DNA of 23,294 nucleotides from assembly GCA_964472135.1 (NCBI GenBank), contig CAYYJB010000038.1, forward strand, positions 1 through 23,294. The letters run 5' to 3'. Position 1 is the first letter of the stretch, and each line of letters starts with the position of its first letter. A model generated the notes under the pieces. It was given only the letters and a program-made list of their open reading frames with translations, did not search any database and had not been told where the DNA came from. A program made the translations under genes and the position numbers. The stretch comes from JAUREX01 sp964472135 (GTDB lineage: Bacteria > Pseudomonadota > Alphaproteobacteria > Rhodobacterales > Rhodobacteraceae). Positions 14,010-21,688 of this stretch are shown here, piece by piece.

Positions 14010-14621
14010 ATGCTGGTGCTCGATCATGTCGCGGTGGCGGCCGAAACCCTCGGGGCGGGGCAGGCGGCGGTCGAGGCCGCGCTCGGGGTGCCCATGCAGG
14101 CGGGCGGGCGGCACGCGGCCTTCGGGACGCACAACATGCTCTTGGGCCTCGAGGGGGGGCTTTACCTCGAGGTGATCGCGGTCGATCCCGGGGCGGTGCC
14201 TCCCGGGCGGGCGCGGTGGTTCGACCTCGACCGTTTCGCGGGGGCGCCGCGGCCGGCCTCCTGGGTCTGCCGGGTGGCGGATCTTGATGCCGCGCTTTGC
14301 GTGCTGCCCGAGGCGGGGGAGGCGGTGGCGCTCGCGCGCGGGGATCTGCGCTGGCGGATGGCGGTGCCGCGCGACGGGCGGCTGCCCTTCGACGGGGTGT
14401 TCCCGGCGCTCATCGCCTGGGAGGGGGATCTGCACCCGGCGCGGATGCTCGCGCCGCGGGGCTGCGCGCTCGAGATGCTGGTGCTGCGCCATCCGCGGGC
14501 GGTCGAGCTTGCCGCGCGGCTCGGGCCCTTTCTCGACGATGGGCGGGTGAGGTTCGAGACGGGGGCGGCGGGGATCGGGATCGTGATCGCGACACCGTTC
14601 GGGCGGCGGGTGCTCGGGTGA
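14010..14621 (+). CDS. VOC/glyoxalase-like domain protein
   Basis: 203 residues. It opens with LVLDHVAVAAETL, the typical start of a vicinal-oxygen-chelate domain, with H6 as a possible metal ligand. LLGLEGGLYLEVIAVDPGAVPP is the next beta strand pair (EVIAVDP with E as a second ligand). The rest follows the Glyoxalase_3 pattern: WVCRVADLDAAL, then FPALIAWEGDLHPA, then a strand GCALEMLVLRHP. These proteins are common and mostly uncharacterised; substrate unknown. GGAGG near 14001-14005 precedes the ATG at 14010. The stop overlaps the GTG start of the next gene, so the two are coupled. No link to the mutase (such as an epimerase role) can be claimed: methylmalonyl-CoA epimerase is also VOC but is shorter and has a different signature. 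Confidence 0.75.
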   Translation: MLVLDHVAVAAETLGAGQAAVEAALGVPMQAGGRHAAFGTHNMLLGLEGGLYLEVIAVDPGAVPPGRARWFDLDRFAGAPRPASWVCRVADLDAALCVLPEAGEAVALARGDLRWRMAVPRDGRLPFDGVFPALIAWEGDLHPARMLAPRGCALEMLVLRHPRAVELAARLGPFLDDGRVRFETGAAGIGIVIATPFGRRVLG

Positions 14622-15106
14622 TCCGGGCGGCGGCGGAGGGGGATGTGGCGGGCATCCTCGCGATCTGGAACCCGGTCATCCGCGATACGCTCGTGACCTT
14701 CAACCCGGTCGAGAAGACGGCGGGGGACATCGCGCGGATGATCGCCGAGCGGGCGGCGGCGGGGCATGGGTTCCTTGTGGCGGAAGGGGCGGAAGGGATC
14801 GCGGGGTTCGCGACCTACGGGCAGTTCCGGGCGGGTGCGGGCTATGCGCGCACGATGGAGCACACGGTGATGCTGGCGCCTTCGGCCCGGGGGCGGGGGA
14901 TCGGGCGCGCGCTGATGGCGGCACTCGAGGATCACGCGCGGGCGGGCGGCGCGAAGTCGATGTTTGCGGGCGTGAGTGCGGCGAACCCCGAGGGCCGGGC
15001 GTTTCACGCGCGCCTGGGCTATGGCGAGGTCGCGGTGCTGCCGGCGGTCGGGTTCAAGGCGGGGCGCTGGCTCGATCTCGTGCTCATGCAGAAGTTTCTG
15101 GCCTGA
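14618..15106 (+). CDS. GNAT N-acetyltransferase (phosphinothricin acetyltransferase-like)
   Basis: 162 residues with a GTG start overlapping the stop of the VOC gene (GTGA). Start IRAAAEGDVAGILAIWNPVI matches the Pat/Bar-type GNAT opening (IRxAxxxDxxxIxxIYNxxV). The acetyl-CoA site is APSARGRGIGRALMAALE (about residues 87-104), with the R-G-x-G-x-G core. AANPEGRAFHARLGY and GFKAGRWLDLVLMQK close the fold as in this subfamily. The likely role is acetylation of a small amine such as methionine sulfoximine, phosphinothricin or a related amino acid; the natural substrate cannot be read from sequence. Confidence 0.85.
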   Translation: MIRAAAEGDVAGILAIWNPVIRDTLVTFNPVEKTAGDIARMIAERAAAGHGFLVAEGAEGIAGFATYGQFRAGAGYARTMEHTVMLAPSARGRGIGRALMAALEDHARAGGAKSMFAGVSAANPEGRAFHARLGYGEVAVLPAVGFKAGRWLDLVLMQKFLA

Positions 15107-15137
15107 CAGCGGCGGCGCGCGGCCTTATGATGGCCTC

Positions 15138-15821
15138 ATGTCGATCTGGGCGCGCATCACCGCTGCCGTGTCGGCGCTGGCCCGGGGCGAGGGGCTTGGC
15201 GCCGTGCTCGAGCGTCTGCGCGCGCCGCCCGAGCGCTCGGTCGCCTTCACCATCGCGATCATCGCGCTCGGGGCGAAGATGGCCAAGGCCGACGGGCGGG
15301 TGACGCGCGACGAGGTGGCGGCCTTTCGGCGCGTCTTCGTCATCCCGCAGGCCGAGGAGGCGAACGCTGCGCGGGTCTTCGACCTTGCCCGGCAGGATGT
15401 GGCGGGGTTCGAGGAATGGGCGCGGCGGATCGCGCGGATGTTTCGGCGCAGCGCGGCGATGAAGGAGCGAATCCTCGAGGGGCTCTTGCAGGTCGCGGTG
15501 GCGGATGGCGAATACCACCCGGCCGAGGCCGCGTTCCTCGCGCGTGTCGCGGAGATCCTCGGGGTGGGGGAGGGGGTGTTCGCCATGCTGCGCGCCCGCC
15601 ATGTGCCGGGGGCGGCGCCTGATCCGCATGCGGTTCTGGGGGTGGCGCCGGATGCGACCCCGGCCGAGTTGCGCGCGGCCTGGCGGCGGGCGGTGCGAGA
15701 GGCCCATCCCGACCGGCTGGCGGCGCAGGGCCTGCCGCCCGAGGCCGTTCGGCTGGCCGAGGTGCGGCTCGCGGCCGTCAACGCCGCCTGGGAGGAGATC
15801 GGCCGGCGCCCGCGGGGCTGA
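15138..15821 (+). CDS. TerB-DnaJ domain protein (soluble DjlA-like)
   Basis: 227 residues. Residues about 36-150 are a TerB/DjlA-type helical domain (FTIAIIALGAKMAKADGRVT and VAVADGEYHPAEAAFL, both with the acidic ADG loop). Residues 162-222 are a J domain: DPHAVLGVAPDATPAELRAA, then AHPDRL with HPD at 190-192, the motif that stimulates DnaK ATPase. The same order is found in DjlA of enterics, but the N-terminal transmembrane segment of DjlA is missing, so this is a cytosolic co-chaperone. It ends 44 bases inside the 3' end of the opposite-strand kinase gene. Confidence 0.9.
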   Translation: MSIWARITAAVSALARGEGLGAVLERLRAPPERSVAFTIAIIALGAKMAKADGRVTRDEVAAFRRVFVIPQAEEANAARVFDLARQDVAGFEEWARRIARMFRRSAAMKERILEGLLQVAVADGEYHPAEAAFLARVAEILGVGEGVFAMLRARHVPGAAPDPHAVLGVAPDATPAELRAAWRRAVREAHPDRLAAQGLPPEAVRLAEVRLAAVNAAWEEIGRRPRG

Positions 15822-16821
15822 AGGCGGCCGCTGCCCTTCCCCTTTCGGCGAAGCGCGCAGCGAGTGGGGCGAGGCGATGGGCAGCGGGGTCGGATGCGGT
15901 GCCGGTCCGGGCGCGTTCGGCGATGCCGAGAAAGATGACCGCGAAGCGATAGAGCGCGAAGGCGCGGTGAAAGGCCCCCGGCGCGCCGATGCCGGGGGCT
16001 GCGGCGGCATGGCGCGCGAGGAACGCGGCCTCGGCGGGCAGGCCCATCGCATCGTGATCGAGGCCGAGGATGCCGCCGTATTCGTCGGGTGCGCTCCACC
16101 AGGGCATGACGACGAAACCCAGATCGGCCAGCGGATGGCCGAGGGTTGCGAGTTCCCAGTCGAGGATGGCCACGACGCGCGGCTCGGTCGGGTGGAAGAT
16201 CATGTTGCCCATGCGGAAATCGCCGTGGACGAGCGCGACGCGGCCATCCTCGGGCGGGAGGTTCGCCGCGAGCCATGCCTCTAGCGCCTCGAGGTCGGGC
16301 GGCGACCGAAGCGCGGTTTCGGCGCGTTGGCGCGACCAGCGCGCGAGCTGGCGGGCGAAATAGCCGGTGGGGCGCCCGAAATCGGCGAGGCCGACCACGG
16401 CCGGATCCACCCGGTGCAGCGCCGCGAGCGCCTCGGCAAGGCCCATCCAGATCGCGGCCCGCTCGGCGGGCGGCAGGTCGGGCAGGCTGCAATCGGTGAA
16501 GATCCGCCCCTCGACCCGTTCCATGAGGTAGAAGGGCGTGCCGATCACCGTCGGATCCTCGCAGAGCCGGATCGGGCGGGGCACCGGCAGCCCGGCGGGG
16601 TGGAGGGCGGAGAGCACGCGGAACTCGCGCTCGATCGCGTGCGCGCCGGGCAGGATGGGGCCGATGGGCTTGGCGCGCAGCACCATCCGCGCCGCCCCGT
16701 GGCTGAGGAACCATGTCGGGTTCGACTGCCCCCCCGCGACGCGCGCGACCCCGGTCAGCGGCGCCCGCCCGAAGGCGTCATCGAGCCAGGGCCCGAGCGC
16801 CGCGAGGTCGTGCCCCGCCAT
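15778..16821 (-). CDS. Aminoglycoside-phosphotransferase-like kinase (LvaA/ACAD11-kinase type)
   Basis: 347 residues. VAGGQSNPTWFL (28-39) is the nucleotide loop. VLRAKPIGPILPGAHAIERE (48-65, given approximately) carries the ATP-binding Lys and the H-x-x-x-R-E helix. HGDFRMGN (199-206) is the catalytic loop with D201, and ILDWELATLGHPLADL holds the metal-binding D221. The spacing and the phrases are those of kinase domains in mammalian ACAD10/ACAD11 and bacterial LvaA rather than of drug-resistance APH enzymes. Those phosphorylate the 4-hydroxyl of 4-hydroxyacyl-CoA so that an acyl-CoA dehydrogenase can eliminate phosphate. The gene lies 2 bases after the acyl-CoA synthetase stop in an operon that also has the dehydrogenase. 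No LvaB-like small gene is seen. Its tail overlaps the TerB-DnaJ gene by 44 bases. Confidence 0.85.
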   Translation of the reverse strand: MAGHDLAALGPWLDDAFGRAPLTGVARVAGGQSNPTWFLSHGAARMVLRAKPIGPILPGAHAIEREFRVLSALHPAGLPVPRPIRLCEDPTVIGTPFYLMERVEGRIFTDCSLPDLPPAERAAIWMGLAEALAALHRVDPAVVGLADFGRPTGYFARQLARWSRQRAETALRSPPDLEALEAWLAANLPPEDGRVALVHGDFRMGNMIFHPTEPRVVAILDWELATLGHPLADLGFVVMPWWSAPDEYGGILGLDHDAMGLPAEAAFLARHAAAAPGIGAPGAFHRAFALYRFAVIFLGIAERARTGTASDPAAHRLAPLAARFAERGRAAAAFSPAGAGRSPPRRR

Positions 16822-16823
16822 CC

Positions 16824-18440
16824 TCAGCCCTCGGGCGGGAGCGCGCGGGCACGTTCGCGCAGGAGGTATTTCTGCATCTTGCCGGTCGCGGTGCGCGGCA
16901 CGGGGCCGAAGACGATCCGCCGCGGCACCTTGAAGCCCGCGAGGCGGGCGCGCGCGAAGGCCGCGATGTCGTCGGCGGTGGCGGCCGCGCCCGGCTTCAG
17001 TTCGACGAAGGCGCAGGGCGTCTCGCCCCATTTCGGGTGGGGGGCGGCGACGACGGCGGCGAAGAGGACGGCGGGGTGGGCGTGCAGCGCGTTCTCGACC
17101 TCGAGGCTCGAGATGTTCTCGCCGCCCGAGATGATGATGTCCTTGGCGCGGTCGCGGATCTCGATCTCGCCGTTGGGGTGGCGCACCGCGATGTCGCCGG
17201 TGTGAAAGACCCCGCCCGCGAAGGCCGCCTCGGTCGCCTCGGCATCGTCCCAATAGCCCGCCATCACCGTGTTGCCCCTGAGCACGATCTCGCCCGCCGT
17301 CGCGGCGTCGGGGGGGACGGGGGCGCCCGCGGCGTCGTGGACATCGGCGCCCGCGAGCAGCGCGTGGCGCACCCCCTGCCGCGCGAGGCGACGGGCGCGC
17401 ACCGCGACCTCGGCCACCTCGGCCGGTTCGGGGTCGCAGAGCGTCGCGGGGCCGTAGCTCTCGGTCAGGCCGTAGAGGTGCAGGAACCGCGCCCCCATCG
17501 CCTCTAGGCCCGCGATCAGCGCCTCGGTCGGCGCCGCCCCGCCCGACGCGACGGTGAGCGGCCCGGGCGGGCGGAAACCCTCTCGCGCGGGGTCGCCCAG
17601 CATCATGTAGAGGACGACGGGCGCGCAGGCCATGTGGGTCACGCGCTCGGCCATGATATGCGCGAAGATCGCGGCGGGCTCCACCCGGTCGAGGCAGACA
17701 TGCACCCCGCCCGCCGCCGTCACCGCCCAGGTGTGGCACCAGCCGTTGCAGTGAAACATCGGCAGCGTCCAGAGATAGACGGGCGGCGCCGCGGGCGGGG
17801 GCGCGGCGAGCCCCAGCGCCATGACGTTCCCGAGCGCATTGAGCGCAGCGCCGCGGTGGGTGATGACGACGCCCTTGGGACGCCCCGTCGTGCCCGAGGT
17901 GTAGTTGATGCCGATCGCCTGCCACTCATCCACCACACCGTCGGCAAGGCAGGGGAGCGGGCCCTCGGGCGGGCCGTCGAGCACCGCGCACCCGCCCGCC
18001 TGCCCCGGTTCCGGCAGATCGAAGGCGGCGATCCCGGCCGCTGTGGCGGCGGCCGTCGCGACGGGCCAGGTGGGGCCGTCGGCGAGGATGAGCCGGCTCC
18101 GGGCGTGGCGCAGGATGAAGCCCACGGTGCCCGCATCGAGGCGCGTGTTGACGGCGTTGAGGATCGCGCCCAGCGCCGGCACCGCGTAATGGGCCGCGAG
18201 CATCTCGGGCCGGTTGCCCGCCATGACCGAGACGACATCGCCCGGCCCCACCCCCTGCGCCGCGAGCCAGCGCCTGAGCCGCGCGACCATCGCGGCGAAG
18301 CCCGCGTAATCCCACCGCAGCCCCCGCCAGACCACGGCCGGGCGGCCGGGATGGGCGGCCGCGGCGCGATCGAGGAAATCGAGCGGGGTCAGCGGCCGGT
18401 GGTTCGCCGGCCGCGGCGCAAGATGCCCCTCAAGCCGCAT
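16824..18440 (-). CDS. AMP-forming acyl-CoA synthetase
   Basis: 538 residues, ANL superfamily. TSGTTGRPKG (181-190) is the P-loop-like A3 motif, LYGLTESYGPATL the A5 motif, HTGDIAVRHPNGEIEIRDRA the A7/A8 hinge (HTGD and RDR), and PRTATGKMQK has the A10 lysine K521. It activates a carboxylic acid to acyl-AMP and then acyl-CoA. The chain-length class is medium (AlkK/DmdB/LvaE-like) judged by overall layout; the substrate is not readable. It overlaps the dehydrogenase by 11 bases and precedes the kinase by 2, so it is part of one operon. In an lva-like pathway it would be the entry step (LvaE role). Confidence 0.9.
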   Translation of the reverse strand: MRLEGHLAPRPANHRPLTPLDFLDRAAAAHPGRPAVVWRGLRWDYAGFAAMVARLRRWLAAQGVGPGDVVSVMAGNRPEMLAAHYAVPALGAILNAVNTRLDAGTVGFILRHARSRLILADGPTWPVATAAATAAGIAAFDLPEPGQAGGCAVLDGPPEGPLPCLADGVVDEWQAIGINYTSGTTGRPKGVVITHRGAALNALGNVMALGLAAPPPAAPPVYLWTLPMFHCNGWCHTWAVTAAGGVHVCLDRVEPAAIFAHIMAERVTHMACAPVVLYMMLGDPAREGFRPPGPLTVASGGAAPTEALIAGLEAMGARFLHLYGLTESYGPATLCDPEPAEVAEVAVRARRLARQGVRHALLAGADVHDAAGAPVPPDAATAGEIVLRGNTVMAGYWDDAEATEAAFAGGVFHTGDIAVRHPNGEIEIRDRAKDIIISGGENISSLEVENALHAHPAVLFAAVVAAPHPKWGETPCAFVELKPGAAATADDIAAFARARLAGFKVPRRIVFGPVPRTATGKMQKYLLRERARALPPEG

Positions 18441-19653
18441 CGCCGCCCCCTGCGCTGACCGGCCAGCGCCAGAAGCCCGGCCCCTCGGCCTTCAGCGCCC
18501 GGTCGAGCAGCATCCGGTGCACCTCGTCCGCGCCATCGACAAGGCGCGCCTGACGCGCATAGCGATAGATCCATTCGAGGACCGTATCCGTCGAATAGCC
18601 GCGCGCGCCGTTGATCTGGATCGCGGTGTCGGCGGCCTTGTGCAGGAGGTTCGCAACATGGATCTTGGCCATCGAGACCTCTTTCTGCGCGCGCCCGCCG
18701 CGGTCGATCTCCCAGGCGGCCTTCATCACCAGAAGCCGCCCGACCTCGATCTGCATCGCGAGATCGCCGAGCATCATGCGGATGCTCTCGCGCTCGGCCA
18801 GGCGCTGGCCGAAGCCCATGCGCACCTCGGCATAGTCGCGCGCGATCCCGACCGCGCGCTCCGCGAGCCCGAGCCAGCGCATGCAATGCGTGAGCCGCGC
18901 GGGGCCGAGGCGCGTCTGCGTCAGCCGCAGCCCCTCGCCCTCGCCGATCAGGATGTCCTCGGCCGGGATCTCGAGCCCCTCGAACACCAGCTCGCAATGC
19001 CCGCCGTGCTCCTCGGGGCCCATGATGGGGATGCGCCGCTCGATCCGCCAGCCGGGCGACGCGGCGTCGAAGAGAAACGCCGTCAGCCCCTTGCGCGCGT
19101 CATCCGAGGTGCGCGCGATCAGGATGAAGTGGCGCGCCTCGGCCCCGCCGGTGATGAACCACTTGCGGCCGTGGATGACGTAGCGATCGCCCCGCCGCTC
19201 GGCCCGGGTGAGGATCATCGAGGGGTCCGACCCCCCGCCGGGGTGCGGCTCGGTCATGGCGAAGGCCGACCGCACGCGCCCCTCGGCGATCGGACGCAGC
19301 CAGCGCTCCTTCTGCGCGGGGGTGCCCACCTTTTCGAGCACCATCATGTTGCCGTCGTCGGGCGCGGCCGAGTTGAAGACGACCGGCCCGAAGATCGAGC
19401 GGTTCATCGCCTCGTAGCAGACCGCCATCCCGACCTTCGAGAGGCCCTGCCCGCCCCATTCGGGCGAGAGTTGGAGGCACCAGAGCCCCTCGGCGCGCGC
19501 CCGCTCGCGAAGTGCGGCAAGGGGGCCAGCCGCGATGTTGCCATGCGCGTCCCAGGCCGACCGGTCGGCCTCGGCGGGCAGGATGTGGGCCTCGACGAAG
19601 GCCGCGATGCGGGCGCGGAAATCCTCGATGCGGGGGGTGATCGTGAAGTCCAT
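18430..19653 (-). CDS. Acyl-CoA dehydrogenase, ACAD10/11-LvaC type
   Basis: 407 residues, FAD enzyme. The chain has the three-domain order: N-terminal helices, FAMTEPHPGGGSDPSMI (131-147) and KWFITGGAE (164-172) in the beta domain, then the C-terminal four-helix bundle with YAEVRMGFGQRLAERESI and INGARGYSTDTVLEWIYR. At the place of the catalytic Glu of MCAD (YEGT) it has VDGADEVH, so Asp373 replaces Glu. The same D-G-x-D-E-V-H pattern is known in ACAD10/11-type enzymes. Together with the adjacent kinase this suggests a dehydrogenase that acts on phosphorylated hydroxyacyl-CoA and not a simple beta-oxidation step. The ATG at 19653 is 9 bases after the SDR stop. Confidence 0.88.
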   Translation of the reverse strand: MDFTITPRIEDFRARIAAFVEAHILPAEADRSAWDAHGNIAAGPLAALRERARAEGLWCLQLSPEWGGQGLSKVGMAVCYEAMNRSIFGPVVFNSAAPDDGNMMVLEKVGTPAQKERWLRPIAEGRVRSAFAMTEPHPGGGSDPSMILTRAERRGDRYVIHGRKWFITGGAEARHFILIARTSDDARKGLTAFLFDAASPGWRIERRIPIMGPEEHGGHCELVFEGLEIPAEDILIGEGEGLRLTQTRLGPARLTHCMRWLGLAERAVGIARDYAEVRMGFGQRLAERESIRMMLGDLAMQIEVGRLLVMKAAWEIDRGGRAQKEVSMAKIHVANLLHKAADTAIQINGARGYSTDTVLEWIYRYARQARLVDGADEVHRMLLDRALKAEGPGFWRWPVSAGGGDAA

Positions 19654-19662
19654 GTCCAGCCC

Positions 19663-20418
19663 TCAGAGCGATGAGACGAGATGCCCGCCATCGACGACGA
19701 TCTCGGCCCCGGTGATGTAGCGCCCGGCGTCCGAGACGAGGAGCATGAGCGCGCCGTCGAGGTCCGCGGGCTGGCCGAGCCGGCGCTGCGGGATGCGCCG
19801 CACCATCGCCTGCCCGGCCTCGGTCGCGAAGAAGTCGCGGTTGATGTCGGTCTCGATATAACCCGGGCAGAGCGCGTTGACACGGATCCCGTGGCGCGCC
19901 CATTCGAGCGCGAGCGCGCGCGTGAGTTGCACGACCCCCGCCTTGGCCGCCGCATAGGCCGCGACCCCGCCCGCCACCCGCAGCCCGAGGATGGAGGCGA
20001 TGTTGACGATCGCGCCCCCCTGACCGGCCGCGACGAGCGCGCGCGCCCCTGCCTGCGCCACGCGGAACACCCCCGAGAGGTCGGTGTCGATGACGCGCGC
20101 CCAGTCCTCGGCGGGCGTGTCGAGCGCGCGCCCCCCGCCCGCGATGCCCGCGTTGTTGACGATGATCCGGCACGGGCCCGCCTCGGCCAGCGCGGCCGCG
20201 ACCGAGGCCTCGTCGGTCACGTCGAGCGCGACCGCCCGCGCCTGACCGCCCGCCGCCCGTATCGCCCCGGCGGCCTCGGCGCAGGCCCCGACCCGGCGCG
20301 CGGCCAGCACGACCTCGGCGCCCTGCGCGGCAAGCAGGCGCGCGAAATGCAGCCCCAGCCCCGAGGATGCCCCCGTCACCAGCGCCCGCTGCCCCGCAAC
20401 CCCCGCCCGATCCGCCAT
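19663..20418 (-). CDS. Short-chain dehydrogenase/reductase
   Basis: 251 residues, classical SDR. TGASSGLG is the NAD(P) loop, NNAG the central strand motif, NIASILG the catalytic Ser, YAAAKAG the Tyr-x-x-x-Lys pair, and PGYIETDINRDFF the substrate lid. It ends VDGGHLVSSL. The DVT at the end of strand 3 (ALDVTDEAS) is typical. First gene of the minus-strand operon. In an lva-like pathway the SDR (LvaD role) reduces the 4-keto group of levulinyl-CoA to 4-hydroxyvaleryl-CoA; this is inference from neighbours, as SDR substrates are not readable. The start at 20418 is chosen since the fold begins right behind it; the frame stays open to 20583 but that would run into the promoter region of the divergent gene. 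Confidence 0.88.
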   Translation of the reverse strand: MADRAGVAGQRALVTGASSGLGLHFARLLAAQGAEVVLAARRVGACAEAAGAIRAAGGQARAVALDVTDEASVAAALAEAGPCRIIVNNAGIAGGGRALDTPAEDWARVIDTDLSGVFRVAQAGARALVAAGQGGAIVNIASILGLRVAGGVAAYAAAKAGVVQLTRALALEWARHGIRVNALCPGYIETDINRDFFATEAGQAMVRRIPQRRLGQPADLDGALMLLVSDAGRYITGAEIVVDGGHLVSSL

Positions 20419-20440
20419 GCCGCCCCCCACGCCCCGATCG

Positions 20441-20487
20441 GAGGCTAGCCTCGGGCACCGGCGCGTGCAATCTGCGACAGGATCGCA
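20441..20487. promoter_or_regulatory. Two operator-like inverted repeats between divergent SDR and PLP genes
   Basis: GAGGCTAGCCTC (20441-20452) is a perfect 12-bp palindrome. TGCGA-CAGGA-TCGCA (20473-20487) is a perfect 5-5-5 inverted repeat ending 16 bases before the PLP start. The 85-base divergent gap must hold promoters for the operon and for the PLP gene. These sites could be bound by a regulator not encoded in the window. Confidence 0.35.
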
Positions 20488-20503
20488 AAAACCGGAGCCC
20501 GCC

Positions 20504-21688
20504 ATGACCCGCCCCCCCCTTGACCCGCTCGGCCGCCGCCCCTTTGCCACCGGGCGCTCGGCGCCGCTGGTTGCGCCGCTCATGCCCTCGGTCGTGTGGA
20601 AGGCGGCGGGGCCCGACGATCTCGACGCGCTCTATGCCGAGGGTTCGGGCTATACCTATGCGCGCGAGGGGCACCCCAACGCCGATGCGCTCGGCGCGCG
20701 GATCGACGCGCTCGAGGGCGCGGCGGGGGGCATCGTCACCGGCTCGGGGATGGCGGCGGTCACGCTCGCGCTTTGGGGCACGCTGCGGGCGGGCGACAGG
20801 CTTCTGGCGGCCGAGCGGCTCTATGGCCGGTCGATGCGGATGCTGGCCGAGGTGCTGCCCGCGATGGGCATCGCGGTCGACCGGGCGGATGCGACCGATG
20901 GCGCGGGCTTCGCGGCCGCGCTGCGCCCAGGGACGCGCGCGATCCTGATCGAGACCGTCTCGAACCCCGATCTGCGGGTCGCGGACCTTGATGCCATCGC
21001 CGCGGCGGCGCGCGGGGCGGGGGCGACGCTCATCGTCGATGCGACCTTCTCGACCCCCCGGGCGCTGCGGGTGCTGGAACGGGGCGCGGATGTGGTGGTG
21101 CAATCGGTGACGAAGCTGATGGCCGGGCATTCCGACGTGACGCTCGGCTATGTCGGCCTGCGCGATCCCGCGCGCATCGCGCCGATGCGGGCGCTGGCGG
21201 TGACGCTGGGCCTGACGCCCTCGCCCTTCGATTGCTGGCTGGCCGAGCGGGGCCTCCTGACCTTCGCGCTGCGCCACGACCGCGCCGAGGCCACCGCCCG
21301 GATGCTTGCCGATGCGGTCGCGGGCATGGCGGGGGTCGCGCGCGTCCTCTATCCCGGCCGGGCGGACCATCCCGACCACGACCGCGCGCGGCAACTCTTC
21401 GGCGGGCGGGGCGGGGCACTCTTTTCCTTCGAGGTCGCGGGCGGGCGGGCCGCCGCCAACGCCCTCGTGGCCGCCATGCCCGAGGTCGCCTTCGCCCCGA
21501 CGCTCGGCGATGTGGCGACGACGCTGTCGCATCCCGCGACATCCTCGCACCGCGCACTGACGCCCGAAGGGCGGGCCGCGCTTGGCCTCTCGGAGGGGTT
21601 CTTTCGCGTCTCGGTCGGGATCGAGGAGCCCGAGATGCTGCGCGACGCCTTCGCCCGCGGCATCGCCGCCGCCCGGGCCGCCGCCTAG
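20504..21688 (+). CDS. Cys/Met metabolism PLP-dependent enzyme
   Basis: 394 residues, fold-type I trans-sulfuration family (cystathionine gamma-synthase/lyase, methionine gamma-lyase). GSGMAAVTLALWG is the PLP phosphate loop, ERLYGRS has the active-site Tyr107, VDATFSTP the PLP-nitrogen Asp179, and SVTKLMAGHSD the Schiff-base K204. FFRVSVGIEEPEML holds the carboxylate-binding Arg. Odd points: the second subunit-loop motif, usually YSRxxNPT, reads YAREGHPN, and the usual VDNTF is VDATF. So it is an outlying member whose exact reaction is uncertain. GGAG at 20494-20497 supports ATG 20504. Its stop overlaps the convergent hydrolase gene by 4 bases. Confidence 0.85.
   Translation: MTRPPLDPLGRRPFATGRSAPLVAPLMPSVVWKAAGPDDLDALYAEGSGYTYAREGHPNADALGARIDALEGAAGGIVTGSGMAAVTLALWGTLRAGDRLLAAERLYGRSMRMLAEVLPAMGIAVDRADATDGAGFAAALRPGTRAILIETVSNPDLRVADLDAIAAAARGAGATLIVDATFSTPRALRVLERGADVVVQSVTKLMAGHSDVTLGYVGLRDPARIAPMRALAVTLGLTPSPFDCWLAERGLLTFALRHDRAEATARMLADAVAGMAGVARVLYPGRADHPDHDRARQLFGGRGGALFSFEVAGGRAAANALVAAMPEVAFAPTLGDVATTLSHPATSSHRALTPEGRAALGLSEGFFRVSVGIEEPEMLRDAFARGIAAARAAA

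Noticed and set aside
11730..14492. 920-residue minus-strand open frame opposite the mutase
   Set aside because: It lies antisense to a certain gene, the methylmalonyl-CoA mutase, and has no recognisable domain.
15778..16821. Aminoglycoside resistance gene
   Set aside because: The kinase motifs fit the ACAD10/11-LvaA group and the operon is metabolic; calling resistance from the APH fold would be misleading.
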